Shown here piece by piece: positions 24,891 through 33,880 of a DNA stretch of 46,615 bases (position 1 is its first letter; each line of letters starts with the position of its first letter). A program made the translations under genes and the position numbers. Origin of the DNA: Chitinophagales bacterium (GTDB lineage Bacteria > Bacteroidota > Bacteroidia > Chitinophagales > S012-47); the NCBI GenBank assembly GCA_015487695.1, contig WFPF01000121.1, positions 1 to 46,615 on the forward strand. Reading direction: 5' to 3'. Below the pieces are notes generated by a model. It had not been told where the DNA came from, made no database searches, and saw nothing but the letters and a program-made list of their open reading frames with translations.

Positions 24891-26115
24891 ATTCCTTGAT
24901 TTTCCGGTAAAGGGTTCGCTCCGAAATTCCCAAATCGCGGGCCGCGTCTTTTCTGCGCCCTTTGTGCTTCTTCAGCGCTTTTATAATAAGTTCTTTCTCT
25001 TTCTCAGCGATAGACAGCGATTCTTCCACTTCCTGGGCTTCCTGCGACTCTTCGGCCGGTTCTGCCCTGATTACCAGCGGAACCTGCGCATCGCTCACGG
25101 CAGCCGTAGGAATGGCTGCTCCAAATTCTCCGCCTGCCTGAAATTTCGCTTCTTCGCTCTTCGGGATATCCGAAAATCCGGTATTTCTTAAAACAAAACT
25201 CTTCACATCGTTGAGATCCTTGCGCATCTCGAAGAGCAACTTATAGAGAATTTCCCTTTCCGACATATAGCCCGCATCGCTCTCGGGCAAGCGGATGGCC
25301 GGCAGATTGCTTTTTACGGGATGTAAATATTTTTTCAGCTCCCCGGCATCGATTTCTTTCGACACGGACAAGACCGAGATTTGCTCCGTTACGTTTTTCA
25401 GTTCGCGTACATTGCCCGGCCAGGCATACTCTTTGAGCACCTCCACCGCATCGGGTGTCAGACGGATCGGGGTGGTTCTGTATTTCTCGGCAAAGTCGAC
25501 AGCAAACTTGCGAAAAAGCAGGTAGATGTCTTCTTTCCTCTCACGCAGCGAGGGCACCTTGATGGGTACCGTATTGAGCCGGTAGTAGAGGTCTTCCCTG
25601 AATTTGCCGCGTGCTACGAAGTCGGCCAGGTCGACATTGGTAGCTGCGATGACGCGCACATCCGTTTTTTGCACTTTGGACGAGCCCACCTTAATAAATT
25701 CCCCGGTTTCGAGCACCCGCAGAAGCCTGGCCTGCGTGTTGAGAGGCATTTCTCCGATTTCATCCAGAAAAATGGTACCTCCACTGACGGTTTCGAAATA
25801 TCCCTTTCGGCTGTCGATGGCTCCCGTAAAGGCTCCCTTCTCGTGGCCAAACAATTCCGAATCAATCGTTCCTTCGGGTATGGCTCCGCAGTTGATGGCT
25901 ATGAAGGGGTTGTGTTTGCGCGGGCTCATCGCATGAATGACCTTCGAGAAAATCTCCTTGCCCACACCGCTTTCTCCGGTAATAAGTACCGTCAGATCTG
26001 TCGAGGCCACACGAACGGCCAGCCCGAGGGCATAATTGAGGGACGGGGAGTTGCCAATGATGCCAAATCGCTGCTTGATGCCCGTCAGTTCCGTATTATT
26101 TGTTATAATCTCCAT
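24874..26115 (-). CDS. Sigma-54-dependent transcriptional activator (no receiver domain)
   Basis: 413 residues. AAA+ domain: Walker A GESGVGKE (47-54), the sigma-54 contact loop GAFTGA (94-99), Walker B GTIFLDE (113-119) and the Arg-finger region NVRELKN. The C-terminal Fis-type helix-turn-helix occupies about 390-411 (RRKDAARDLGISERTLYRKI). The N-terminus has no receiver, PAS or GAF domain, so control is not phosphorylation of this protein itself. It drives RpoN-dependent promoters from distant enhancer sites. Position between miaB and lptE is typical for the phylum. A linker rich in Glu/Ala (about 330-375) separates AAA+ and HTH. Confidence 0.9.
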   Translation of the reverse strand: MEIITNNTELTGIKQRFGIIGNSPSLNYALGLAVRVASTDLTVLITGESGVGKEIFSKVIHAMSPRKHNPFIAINCGAIPEGTIDSELFGHEKGAFTGAIDSRKGYFETVSGGTIFLDEIGEMPLNTQARLLRVLETGEFIKVGSSKVQKTDVRVIAATNVDLADFVARGKFREDLYYRLNTVPIKVPSLRERKEDIYLLFRKFAVDFAEKYRTTPIRLTPDAVEVLKEYAWPGNVRELKNVTEQISVLSVSKEIDAGELKKYLHPVKSNLPAIRLPESDAGYMSEREILYKLLFEMRKDLNDVKSFVLRNTGFSDIPKSEEAKFQAGGEFGAAIPTAAVSDAQVPLVIRAEPAEESQEAQEVEESLSIAEKEKELIIKALKKHKGRRKDAARDLGISERTLYRKIKEYGIQE

Positions 26116-26123
26116 TTCTTTCT

Positions 26124-27599
26124 TTACTTGCTCACAATATGTCCCATCAGAGTGGCGCTGCTGCAGTCATCCACTTTTACGTTCACATAGCTGCCGGCAG
26201 GATATTCACTCAACGATCCGCGGAAGACAATCATCTTGTTCTGGTCGTTTCTTCCGGCCAGTTCCTCGCGGCTCTTCTTCGAGAGTCCCTCCACCAATAC
26301 TTTGAATGTTTTGCCTGCGTCCTGCCTGTTGTGTTCCAGGCTGTGTTTCTGCTGCAGTTCGATGATCTCACTCAGTCTTCTTTTTTTCACTTCCAGCGGG
26401 ACATCGTCCTCATACTTCCTAGCGGCAAGGGTTCCCGGCCGTTCGGAATAGTAAAACATATAATTCATATCATATTTCACCTCTTCCATGATACTGAGCG
26501 TGAGCCTGTGGTCTTCCTCGCTTTCACTGCAAAACCCGGCTATAATATCCGAAGAAATTCCGCAATCGGGAATGATTGAGCGGATCATTCCGATCTTTTC
26601 CAAATACTCTTCCCGGCTGTATCCCCGGTTCATTTTCTTAAGCATCCGGCTGCTGCCGCTTTGCACGGGCAGATGGATGTAGTTGCAGATATTTTCATAT
26701 CGTGCCATGGTTTCTATGACATCGCGGGTCATGTCCTGCGGATTGGAGGTCGAGAAGCGAATGCGCAGCTCGGGGCTCACTTCCGCCACGAGGGCCAGCA
26801 GATCGGCAAAGCGGATGGCCCGGCCCTGCTCCTCTGCGCTGAGCTTGCCAAAGTCTTTTTTTGCTCCGCCACCAAACCAGAGGTAGGAGTCCACATTCTG
26901 ACCGAGCAGCGTCACCTCGCGATAGCCGGCTTCAAACAAGGCCCGGGCTTCGCTGACGATGGAATCGGGTTGACGGCTCCGCTCGCGGCCGCGGGTGAAG
27001 GGCACCACACAGAAGCTGCACATATTGTCGCAGCCCCGCATGATCGAAATAAAGGCACTCACTCCGTTGCTTTGCAGCCTCACCGGGCTGATATCTCCAT
27101 AGGTCTCCTCGCGGCTGAGCAGTGTGTTAATGGCTTTCTGACCTTCATCGGCTGTAGCCAGCAACTTGGGGAGGTCGCGATAGGCATCGGGGCCGGCAAC
27201 CACATCCACAATCTTTTCTTCCTCCAGCAGTTTCTTTTTCAGGCGTTCGGCCATGCAGCCCAGTACCCCAATGGTCAGGTTCCTTTTTTCTTTTTTCAAT
27301 GCCTGAAACTGGGCCAGACGGTTTCGCACCCGTTGTTCGGCATTATCGCGGATGGCGCAGGTATTGATCAGTATCACATCGGCTGCATGATAATCGGTGG
27401 TGTGGTGCATTCCGGCATCGCTCAGTATGGAGGCCACTATCTCGCTGTCGCTGAAATTCATCTGACAACCATAGGATTCGATATAGTATAGCCCTGAAGC
27501 ATCGAACGGCCTGTCCTCCTTACGCTGGAAAGGCTCCCCCTGCCTGCTTTCATCTATTTGCTTTACAGGGATATTTATTTTGGCATCGCTCTCGTACAT
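26124..27599 (-). CDS. miaB: tRNA-2-methylthio-N6-dimethylallyladenosine synthase
   Basis: 491 residues. Radical-SAM methylthiotransferase that adds 2-methylthio to i6A37 of tRNA. The auxiliary cluster cysteines are C45 (YGCQMN), C81 (INTCAIR) and C115 (LGCMAE). The radical-SAM CxxxCxxC is C190-C194-C197 (GCDNMCSFC). MiaB-specific features such as [12 protein letters not shown] and a C-terminal TRAM-type region are present. Full length with a 30-residue N-terminal extension. The promoter box lies in the 63-base gap behind the histidine kinase gene. Confidence 0.95.
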   Translation of the reverse strand: MYESDAKINIPVKQIDESRQGEPFQRKEDRPFDASGLYYIESYGCQMNFSDSEIVASILSDAGMHHTTDYHAADVILINTCAIRDNAEQRVRNRLAQFQALKKEKRNLTIGVLGCMAERLKKKLLEEEKIVDVVAGPDAYRDLPKLLATADEGQKAINTLLSREETYGDISPVRLQSNGVSAFISIMRGCDNMCSFCVVPFTRGRERSRQPDSIVSEARALFEAGYREVTLLGQNVDSYLWFGGGAKKDFGKLSAEEQGRAIRFADLLALVAEVSPELRIRFSTSNPQDMTRDVIETMARYENICNYIHLPVQSGSSRMLKKMNRGYSREEYLEKIGMIRSIIPDCGISSDIIAGFCSESEEDHRLTLSIMEEVKYDMNYMFYYSERPGTLAARKYEDDVPLEVKKRRLSEIIELQQKHSLEHNRQDAGKTFKVLVEGLSKKSREELAGRNDQNKMIVFRGSLSEYPAGSYVNVKVDDCSSATLMGHIVSK

Positions 27600-27618
27600 T
27601 TCACAATCGTTTAAGCTG

Positions 27619-27651
27619 CAAAAATAAGGATTTGAAGAGACTTTATGACAA
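27619..27651 (-). promoter_or_regulatory. Promoter of miaB
   Basis: On the minus strand TATTTTTG (27626-27619) matches TAnnTTTG, and TTG at 27651-27649 is 22 bases further upstream. It precedes the ATG at 27599 by about 20 bases. Confidence 0.5.
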
Positions 27652-27662
27652 TTTGACAGCCG

Positions 27663-30600
27663 CTAAGTCAGGGGCGTCCTGCGCTCCAAAAGGGGCAATG
27701 TAAGATAAAAGCAACTGCCTTCGCCTTCCGTGGACTCCACCCTGATATCCCCGCCCGCATTGCGGATGATACGTTGTGAGATGGGCAACCCGAGCCCGCT
27801 GCCGGTACTCTTGGTCGTAAAGTTGGGCCTGAAAATTTCCTTCTGCACTTCCTCACTCATTCCCACTCCGTTGTCGCATATCTGCACTTCGACCCGCGGC
27901 TGCCCTTCTGCCTCCCTGATACGAACTCGCACATCGATCTGCCCTTCCCTTTCCTCGGGAATGCTTTCCACTGCATTTTTAATCAGGTTCTGGAAAACAC
28001 GGTTCAGCTGTTTTTCATCGGCAAAAACAAGACACTCCGACCTCTCCGTACTCAGGGAGACATTTATACGTCCCCCGGCATAGAGTTCGACTACAGATCG
28101 GAGAACCCGGATGATATTCACTGCTTTGTTTTCGGCCTCCGGCATTTGGGCAAAATTTGAGAACTCACTTGCAATCACACTGAGGTGATCGATCTGCTCA
28201 AGCAGGGTTTCGCAGACCCGGTACACCCTTTGTCCTTCGCTGCCGCTCATTCCGGCTGCCGTGCGTTGCAGATGCTGAATGCTCAGCTTCATAGGCGTCA
28301 GCGGGTTCTTGATTTCATGTGCCACCTGCCGGGCCATTTCCCGCCATGCGCTCTCCCGCTCGGTCTGTGCCAGTTTCCGTGCACTTTCTTCCAGCTCCCC
28401 GATCATGGTGTTGTATTCTTCGATAAGCCGTCCTATCTCATCCTTGCGTTTCCATTGCAGGGGAATATTTCTGCCGCCCAGCTGAATCTGGCGAATGCGG
28501 TGGCCCAACTGGATGATGGGCCTGGAGATGGAATTGGAGATAAGAAATCCGAGTATGGCCGCCATGGCAAGAAGAATGATATAAATATTTATAAAGTAAA
28601 TCAGGAAAGAAGCGATTTGCTCGTCCAGGTTGCGCTCTTTGGCAAAATACGGAACATTCAGTGCTCCGGCCACCCGGTTGTCGGCATCCAGCAAGGGCAT
28701 ATAGGCTGCAATAAATCGGAGCTCCCCTATTTGCTCCGACTGCAAAAACTGTGAATAGAGCTTCTCATACATCTCATAGCGGCTCATCGGATGCATCAGG
28801 TGCGACAATATGCCACGCTTGAATACGGCAGGTTGCGAAGATTCTGCCAGTGTTCCGTCTTTGCGGTAGAGGTTAAAATCCATGGCATGCACCTCGGAAA
28901 GATTGGACAATGCCACCCGCAGCTTGCCCGAGTTTATAAAGGCATCCCAACTCAGGTCTTTGACCTCACTGCGACCTTTCAGGTATTCCAGATTCGAGAG
29001 TATTTGCTGAGCCTTTCGCATCAGGCGCTGGCGATGATACTGGTCGTATTCATTGCGGATATTATGTATTACCACTGCAGCGATGATGATAAATGAAAGC
29101 AGAATCACACCCATAACCGCCAACTGAATGCGTACGGCAAAAGAAGCCTTCTTCAGCAAAAGCGCATCCCGAAATGCCCCGGGGTCGCGAAGCAGATGGT
29201 AGGCAGCGAGTAGGATGAGAAATGCCAGTGAGTAGAGAAAGAAAAGAATGGAGATGAGGGAAAAGATCGCTGTGCCCGAACGCTTCTTCCTGCTGAGCCA
29301 AATTACTTTTTCCGGAGTGTCGGTATAAATCTGATGCTCGTATTCGCTGTGCGACTGGCGCCCGTTTACCTGCTCTTCACTGCTGAAACGCACCGGATAA
29401 GGAAAATCTCCTTTTTTCTTTACCAGCATACCATTGCGATAAACCGCGTAGTCGTAGGAGACATGGCGTTCTGCCGGCATGTTCTCGTTGTTCAGCAGCA
29501 ACTCGGGATACACCGTAGAGCCTCCGATCGATTTGAGTCGAAAGGCAATGAGCAGTCTTCCCAGAAGCCGTGCATCGGCTCTTCCATCCGCGGGGTCGTA
29601 GATTCTCAGAATGGCGAGATACTCCACCCGGCCGGGAGAAGCCGGGAAATAGTAGAGGCCGGGCACGGTTGTGGCCTGGCCCTCCCGGTCGATCATCAGA
29701 TAGTATTTTTTCAGCTCCCCGGCCAGACTGAGGGAATCCTCGGCAAATGCAAAAACCTGCACGTCATACTTGCTCAACTCCCCCTTCAGGTAGACATAGT
29801 TCACCTCGTCTTCGAGGTCTTTGTCGCTGATGCCCTCCTCTCCTTTAAAGTAACCGATCACAAGGGGGTCGCTCCCGATTTCATCCCTTACTTCTGCAAA
29901 TAAATATTCGGTAAGATAGTCGGGCTGCAGGAGCAGGTTGGCAAAAAGGCGTTCGCTCTCGCGCTCTTTCCTGTCGTTGAAAACATTGAGAAGGATGCCC
30001 GTGATAAGCGATGTGTAAAGCAACGCGAGCAAAAACTGATAGACCGGTGGCAGCTGTCTCCCGGACCCCGTGAAGTAGTGAATGAGAAGCAGCAGAACGA
30101 AAGCAGGCAATGCGATGAGCAAGCCGGGATAAAGAGCCGGCAGGTAAAAAACAAAAGGCAGAAACAGGATCAGAGCCAAAAGAAGAGATAAAAGAAAGTG
30201 CTTTCTGTCCCGGGGTTCCCGGTCTGTCCACTTCATAACCTTCACCGAAAAAAGAAGGACGGTCGACATAAAGACCCCGGCCATGAGCACGGCTATCCAA
30301 CCGTAAGCACCAATCTGAAGAAATTGTGTGAGGTTGAAATGAAGATTGGAATCGAAAATGAGGGTTTGCAAAAAGAGATAAAACGCAAGGTGGAGCAGAA
30401 ATACCGCTACGAGCAGGACGCTCTGCAGGATAAATCTCAAACTGCCGTTTTGCGGCTGCCGGAGATTTACTTTGCGACAGAAAAAATAGACCGCCCCGGC
30501 AAATATCAGCACGTTGAGAAGCAAATGTCCCAAAGAAGGAGCCCAGGCAGCCGAGGCATATACACCCGGACTGAAAAGCACCGAATTGTTTACGAAATCA

Positions 30601-31388
30601 GGCAGGAAGACCAGGCGAATTCCGTACGAAAGCAGGACGAAAAGAATCCAGCGCAATGCATTTGGCACTTTTTGAGGGAGCAAAGGAGAAAGTGCGAGAT
30701 GCCAGGCACTGCCCAGGAGCAGAAAGAAAGCTCCCATGAGGGTCAGAAGGGCAATCGGAGGTACCCTTGAAGGGCCTTCTTCACCATTGCTGTAGATATA
30801 AAAAAGCGTTTCTCCTTCGGGTCCCCGAATACGCACACTCTGATTTGCCTCCAACGGGGTGGTCAGTGAAAAGTGCAGCCCTTCCGGGATATCCTCAAAG
30901 TTCAGTTCATTGTGCAGGTAGCGGTTTTCTACCTGATAGGCATACCTGACCGGCAATAAGCCGACCGCATAAGTGTGCAGGCCGTTGATGTGATGTTCCA
31001 CCGCACGCACCTTGTAGTAGGCGTTGTTGAGGCGGGTCAGCGGCTCGTGGCGTCTGGCAAAACGCAATACAGGAGGGATATCGGTTTGGTATTTGTTCCA
31101 CCAGATAAGCGAATCACCCACAAAAAACCCATAGACATAAGGCTTATCCATCCACATTTTGATAGCGGATTCACTCAGAGGCCCGTTCATCAGGCTGTCG
31201 GGAAGGCCGGCATCTGCCAGATCACGGTCCATCGCGGAGAGGCGTTCGCGAATCTGCAATTCGATCTTTTTCCCCGCTTTGGCAAGGTCAGGTGCTTTGT
31301 TGTATTGCTTATAGGCGTATACAGAAAAGAGATAAAGAAGGCCGGCAGCCAGGAGGTAGTGAATGTGATATTTCCTGATGATTTTCAT
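27663..31388 (-). CDS. Large membrane sensor histidine kinase, NtrY-like
   Basis: 1241 residues. An N-terminal membrane helix (about 11-27) precedes a periplasmic segment. A block of about eight hydrophobic helices spans roughly 210-470, followed by another extracytoplasmic stretch and a final helix pair before HAMP (SISRPIIQLGHRIRQI). The HisKA dimerisation helix has the phospho-accepting His at about 1024 in AHEIKNPLTPMK. The HATPase domain carries the N box NLIKNAVESI, NGVGM and TGSGLGLPIS. No partner response regulator is adjacent. The nearby sigma-54 activator lacks a receiver, so its cognate regulator is elsewhere. NtrY-type kinases respond to nitrogen or redox signals, but the sensed cue here is unknown. 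Upstream leader holds a cruciform-like repeat at 31435-31496. Confidence 0.85.
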   Translation of the reverse strand: MKIIRKYHIHYLLAAGLLYLFSVYAYKQYNKAPDLAKAGKKIELQIRERLSAMDRDLADAGLPDSLMNGPLSESAIKMWMDKPYVYGFFVGDSLIWWNKYQTDIPPVLRFARRHEPLTRLNNAYYKVRAVEHHINGLHTYAVGLLPVRYAYQVENRYLHNELNFEDIPEGLHFSLTTPLEANQSVRIRGPEGETLFYIYSNGEEGPSRVPPIALLTLMGAFFLLLGSAWHLALSPLLPQKVPNALRWILFVLLSYGIRLVFLPDFVNNSVLFSPGVYASAAWAPSLGHLLLNVLIFAGAVYFFCRKVNLRQPQNGSLRFILQSVLLVAVFLLHLAFYLFLQTLIFDSNLHFNLTQFLQIGAYGWIAVLMAGVFMSTVLLFSVKVMKWTDREPRDRKHFLLSLLLALILFLPFVFYLPALYPGLLIALPAFVLLLLIHYFTGSGRQLPPVYQFLLALLYTSLITGILLNVFNDRKERESERLFANLLLQPDYLTEYLFAEVRDEIGSDPLVIGYFKGEEGISDKDLEDEVNYVYLKGELSKYDVQVFAFAEDSLSLAGELKKYYLMIDREGQATTVPGLYYFPASPGRVEYLAILRIYDPADGRADARLLGRLLIAFRLKSIGGSTVYPELLLNNENMPAERHVSYDYAVYRNGMLVKKKGDFPYPVRFSSEEQVNGRQSHSEYEHQIYTDTPEKVIWLSRKKRSGTAIFSLISILFFLYSLAFLILLAAYHLLRDPGAFRDALLLKKASFAVRIQLAVMGVILLSFIIIAAVVIHNIRNEYDQYHRQRLMRKAQQILSNLEYLKGRSEVKDLSWDAFINSGKLRVALSNLSEVHAMDFNLYRKDGTLAESSQPAVFKRGILSHLMHPMSRYEMYEKLYSQFLQSEQIGELRFIAAYMPLLDADNRVAGALNVPYFAKERNLDEQIASFLIYFINIYIILLAMAAILGFLISNSISRPIIQLGHRIRQIQLGGRNIPLQWKRKDEIGRLIEEYNTMIGELEESARKLAQTERESAWREMARQVAHEIKNPLTPMKLSIQHLQRTAAGMSGSEGQRVYRVCETLLEQIDHLSVIASEFSNFAQMPEAENKAVNIIRVLRSVVELYAGGRINVSLSTERSECLVFADEKQLNRVFQNLIKNAVESIPEEREGQIDVRVRIREAEGQPRVEVQICDNGVGMSEEVQKEIFRPNFTTKSTGSGLGLPISQRIIRNAGGDIRVESTEGEGSCFYLTLPLLERRTPLT

Positions 31389-31434
31389 TTATTGCTGCAG
31401 ACGGGGCCTTTGCTTTACCTTGTTTCTATCTCAG

Positions 31435-31496
31435 ATGCTCCGCCAGGGTGCAAGAAAAGTGCCAGCTTTGACCGCTGGTGCTGACAGCCGGAGCAT
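31435..31496. repeat. Nested inverted repeat between kinase and iron-sulfur gene
   Basis: ATGCTCCG (31435-31442) pairs with CGGAGCAT (31489-31496). The 46-base loop contains a second stem CCAGC (31462-31466)/GCTGG (31474-31478). It could fold as a branched RNA in the 133-base gap downstream of the Hdr-like operon, or act as a terminator lacking a T run. Confidence 0.4.
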
Positions 31497-31521
31497 TCAC
31501 AGCCATCGGGCAACAACGGCA

Positions 31522-32319
31522 CTAGAGGTCTTCTGCTTCCGCAATGAGTTCGGCCACATCCTTCACCGCTACCTCTTCCTCTTTTTCCTTGTTTTTCACT
31601 CCGTCACTGAGCATGGTCATGCAGAAGGGACAGGCGGAGGCAATCACACCGGGACGGGTTCCGAGGGCCTCCTCGCTTCGCTCGATATTGATTCTCTTGT
31701 TTCCGGGCTCATCTTCTTTCCACATCTGGGCACCTCCGGCTCCGCAGCAGAGCCCCGAAGACTTGCAACGTTTCATTTCCACCAGTTCTGCATCCAGTTT
31801 CCTGATCAATTCCCGGGGCGCTTCATAGATTCCATTGGCCCGGCCCAGATAACAGGAGTCATGAAAAGTGATGCGCTGCCCCTTAAATTTTCCGCCATCT
31901 TTCAGTTTCAGCCGCCCCTCATCGATGAGCGACTGCAAAAAGGCCGTGTGATGCAGAACTTCGTAATTCCCGCCCAATTCAGGATATTCGTTTTTAAGCA
32001 TATTGAAGCAATGCGGACAAGCCGTGACGATTTTCTTAACTCCGTAAGAATCGAATGTCTGAATATTCTGCAGGGCCATCATCTGAAAGAGGAACTCATT
32101 GCCCGCCCGCCTGGCCGGATCGCCCGTGCAGCTTTCTTCCTCGCCAAGTACGGCAAAGGAAACTCCTGCATGATTCAATATTTTCACAAAGGCTTTGGTG
32201 ATCTTTTGAGCCCGCTGGTCAAAGCTGCCCGCGCAGCCCACCCAAAAGAGTACTTCCACACTTTCACCGGCTGCCGCCACTTCGGCCATGGTTCTCACTT
32301 TTAATGCTTCCTGACTCAT
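31522..32319 (-). CDS. HdrB/LutA-like iron-sulfur oxidoreductase subunit (CCG domains)
   Basis: 265 residues from the ATG at 32319 (a GTG at 32325 is possible). Two cysteine-rich CCG domains: CAGSFDQ plus TACPHCFNML in the first half and HDSCYLGRANG with GLCCGAGGAQMW and ACPFCMTML in the second. Such domains bind a noncubane or 4Fe-4S cluster, as in heterodisulfide reductase HdrB, GlpC and LutA. It works with the membrane ferredoxin-type subunit encoded just upstream (19-base gap) in passing electrons between a soluble donor and quinone. The physiological substrate is not evident. Confidence 0.83.
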   Translation of the reverse strand: MSQEALKVRTMAEVAAAGESVEVLFWVGCAGSFDQRAQKITKAFVKILNHAGVSFAVLGEEESCTGDPARRAGNEFLFQMMALQNIQTFDSYGVKKIVTACPHCFNMLKNEYPELGGNYEVLHHTAFLQSLIDEGRLKLKDGGKFKGQRITFHDSCYLGRANGIYEAPRELIRKLDAELVEMKRCKSSGLCCGAGGAQMWKEDEPGNKRINIERSEEALGTRPGVIASACPFCMTMLSDGVKNKEKEEEVAVKDVAELIAEAEDL

Positions 32320-32338
32320 TTGCACTTGCTTTTCATGA

Positions 32339-33655
32339 TTACGCTTCGTCTTTCCAGTTCAGGCGGTCGCTTGGCGAAAATTGCCAGGGCGCTCCGTTGT
32401 TCTCGATATTTCCAAACATGAGAGCCCATTCCGAAGGCACTTTCGACTCTTCCATGGCCAGATAACGCCTCAACTCAATGATGATATCAAGCGGGCTGAT
32501 GCTCACCGGACATGCTTCGACACAGGCCTGGCAGGTCGTACAGGCATCCAGTTCTTCCATGCTGATATAATCATGCAAAAGAGATTTGCCGTCTTCTTTC
32601 TTCTCACCACCGCTTTTCTTGATAAAATAGCCCAGCTCATCCGAGCGGTCTCTTGTGTCCATCATGATCTTCCTGGGCGAAAGCAGCTTCCCTGTCAGGT
32701 TGGCCGGGCATTCGCTTGTGCACCGTCCGCATTCCGTACAGGAATAAGCATCCATGATGCTCTTCCAGCTCAGATCGGTTACGTCTTTGGCTCCGAAACG
32801 ATCGGGCGTTGCGGCATTCTCTTCGGGCTGATAAGACGGATCAAACATGGCTTTCACTTCCCGGGCTACTTCCGGCATATTGCTGATTTTGCCCGAACTT
32901 TTGAAACGGGTATACCAGGCATTCGGGAATGCAAGGAAGATATGAAGATGCTTGCTGTAAGTAATATATATGGTGAAAGCAAATACGCCCACAATGTGTG
33001 CCCACCATCCGAATCGCTCGATGAAGACCAGGGTGCCGGCATCCAAAGAGGAGAAAAGAGTTTTTAATGAATCACTGACCAGAAAGAAGCCGGCCTCATG
33101 GTAGTGTCCGTAGCCCATATCCTGAAGGAGGGAATCGGCCGTATTCATACTTAAGAAGAAAGTCATCAATACCGTTTCGATAACCAATATCAGAGTAGCA
33201 TCCAGCTTGGGCCAGCGCGTCATCTCCCGACCGAAGAAGCGCTTGAGACGCAAGACCCACCTGCGGGCAAGAAATACCAGGCAGGCCAGAATCACCAAAA
33301 CGGCCAGCACTTCGAAAATACTGATAAAGGTGCCATAGAGGCCGGGGCCCAGCACAGATACAAACAAACGGTGTGTGCCCAGTATGCCGTCCAGCATGAT
33401 TTCGGCAATCTCGAGATTGATAATGATAAAGCCCGAGTAAATCATAAAGTGAAAAACAGCCGGTACGATACGCTTGAACATTTTCTTTTGCCCCAGGGCA
33501 TAGAGTGCCATGTACTTCCACCTGCGGGCCGGTTGATCATTGAGCTTCTCGGCCCTGCCGGATAAAATATTGCCCCGGATAAATGCAATTCGCTTCGTAA
33601 AACAGAAGGCGGTAGCCAGCAAGAGCACGATAAAAACGATTTGCTGCACGATCAT
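32339..33655 (-). CDS. Membrane-bound HdrC-like iron-sulfur protein with NarI-like cytochrome/quinone part
   Basis: 438 residues. About five membrane helices (1-260, NarI-like; conserved histidines on helices suggest haem) are followed by a soluble 4Fe-4S domain with CTECGRCTSECP and CTTCQACVEACP. It shares the layout of HdrC/DsrK-type quinone-linked electron carriers and forms an operon with the CCG protein. It probably links menaquinone to cytosolic electron flow. Haem binding by particular histidines is inferred. Confidence 0.82.
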   Translation of the reverse strand: MIVQQIVFIVLLLATAFCFTKRIAFIRGNILSGRAEKLNDQPARRWKYMALYALGQKKMFKRIVPAVFHFMIYSGFIIINLEIAEIMLDGILGTHRLFVSVLGPGLYGTFISIFEVLAVLVILACLVFLARRWVLRLKRFFGREMTRWPKLDATLILVIETVLMTFFLSMNTADSLLQDMGYGHYHEAGFFLVSDSLKTLFSSLDAGTLVFIERFGWWAHIVGVFAFTIYITYSKHLHIFLAFPNAWYTRFKSSGKISNMPEVAREVKAMFDPSYQPEENAATPDRFGAKDVTDLSWKSIMDAYSCTECGRCTSECPANLTGKLLSPRKIMMDTRDRSDELGYFIKKSGGEKKEDGKSLLHDYISMEELDACTTCQACVEACPVSISPLDIIIELRRYLAMEESKVPSEWALMFGNIENNGAPWQFSPSDRLNWKDEA

Positions 33656-33797
33656 ATCATTAAGGAATTGTATAGCTGCTAAGATAGAAGATAGCGGCTG
33701 AAATCCTTATGACTCTTTTCAATCTCTTTCCACAAAAAGGCCCTGCATCACACGATATCCGTTTCCTGAACGTCTGGATATCCCCACTTCAATCCTG

Positions 33798-33840
33798 ATT
33801 TTCAGATTATTAAAAAGAAATCAAAACGTTTTCTGAAAAT
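33798..33840. promoter_or_regulatory. 9-bp perfect inverted repeat upstream of the subtilase
   Basis: ATTTTCAGA (33798-33806) and TCTGAAAAT (33832-33840) are perfect inverse copies, separated by 25 AT-rich bases, about 40 bases before the subtilase ATG. It looks like an operator or a promoter-flanking site. Confidence 0.4.
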
Positions 33841-33880
33841 GACCGTATAACACGGGTGTATTTATCACAAATACCCCAAA

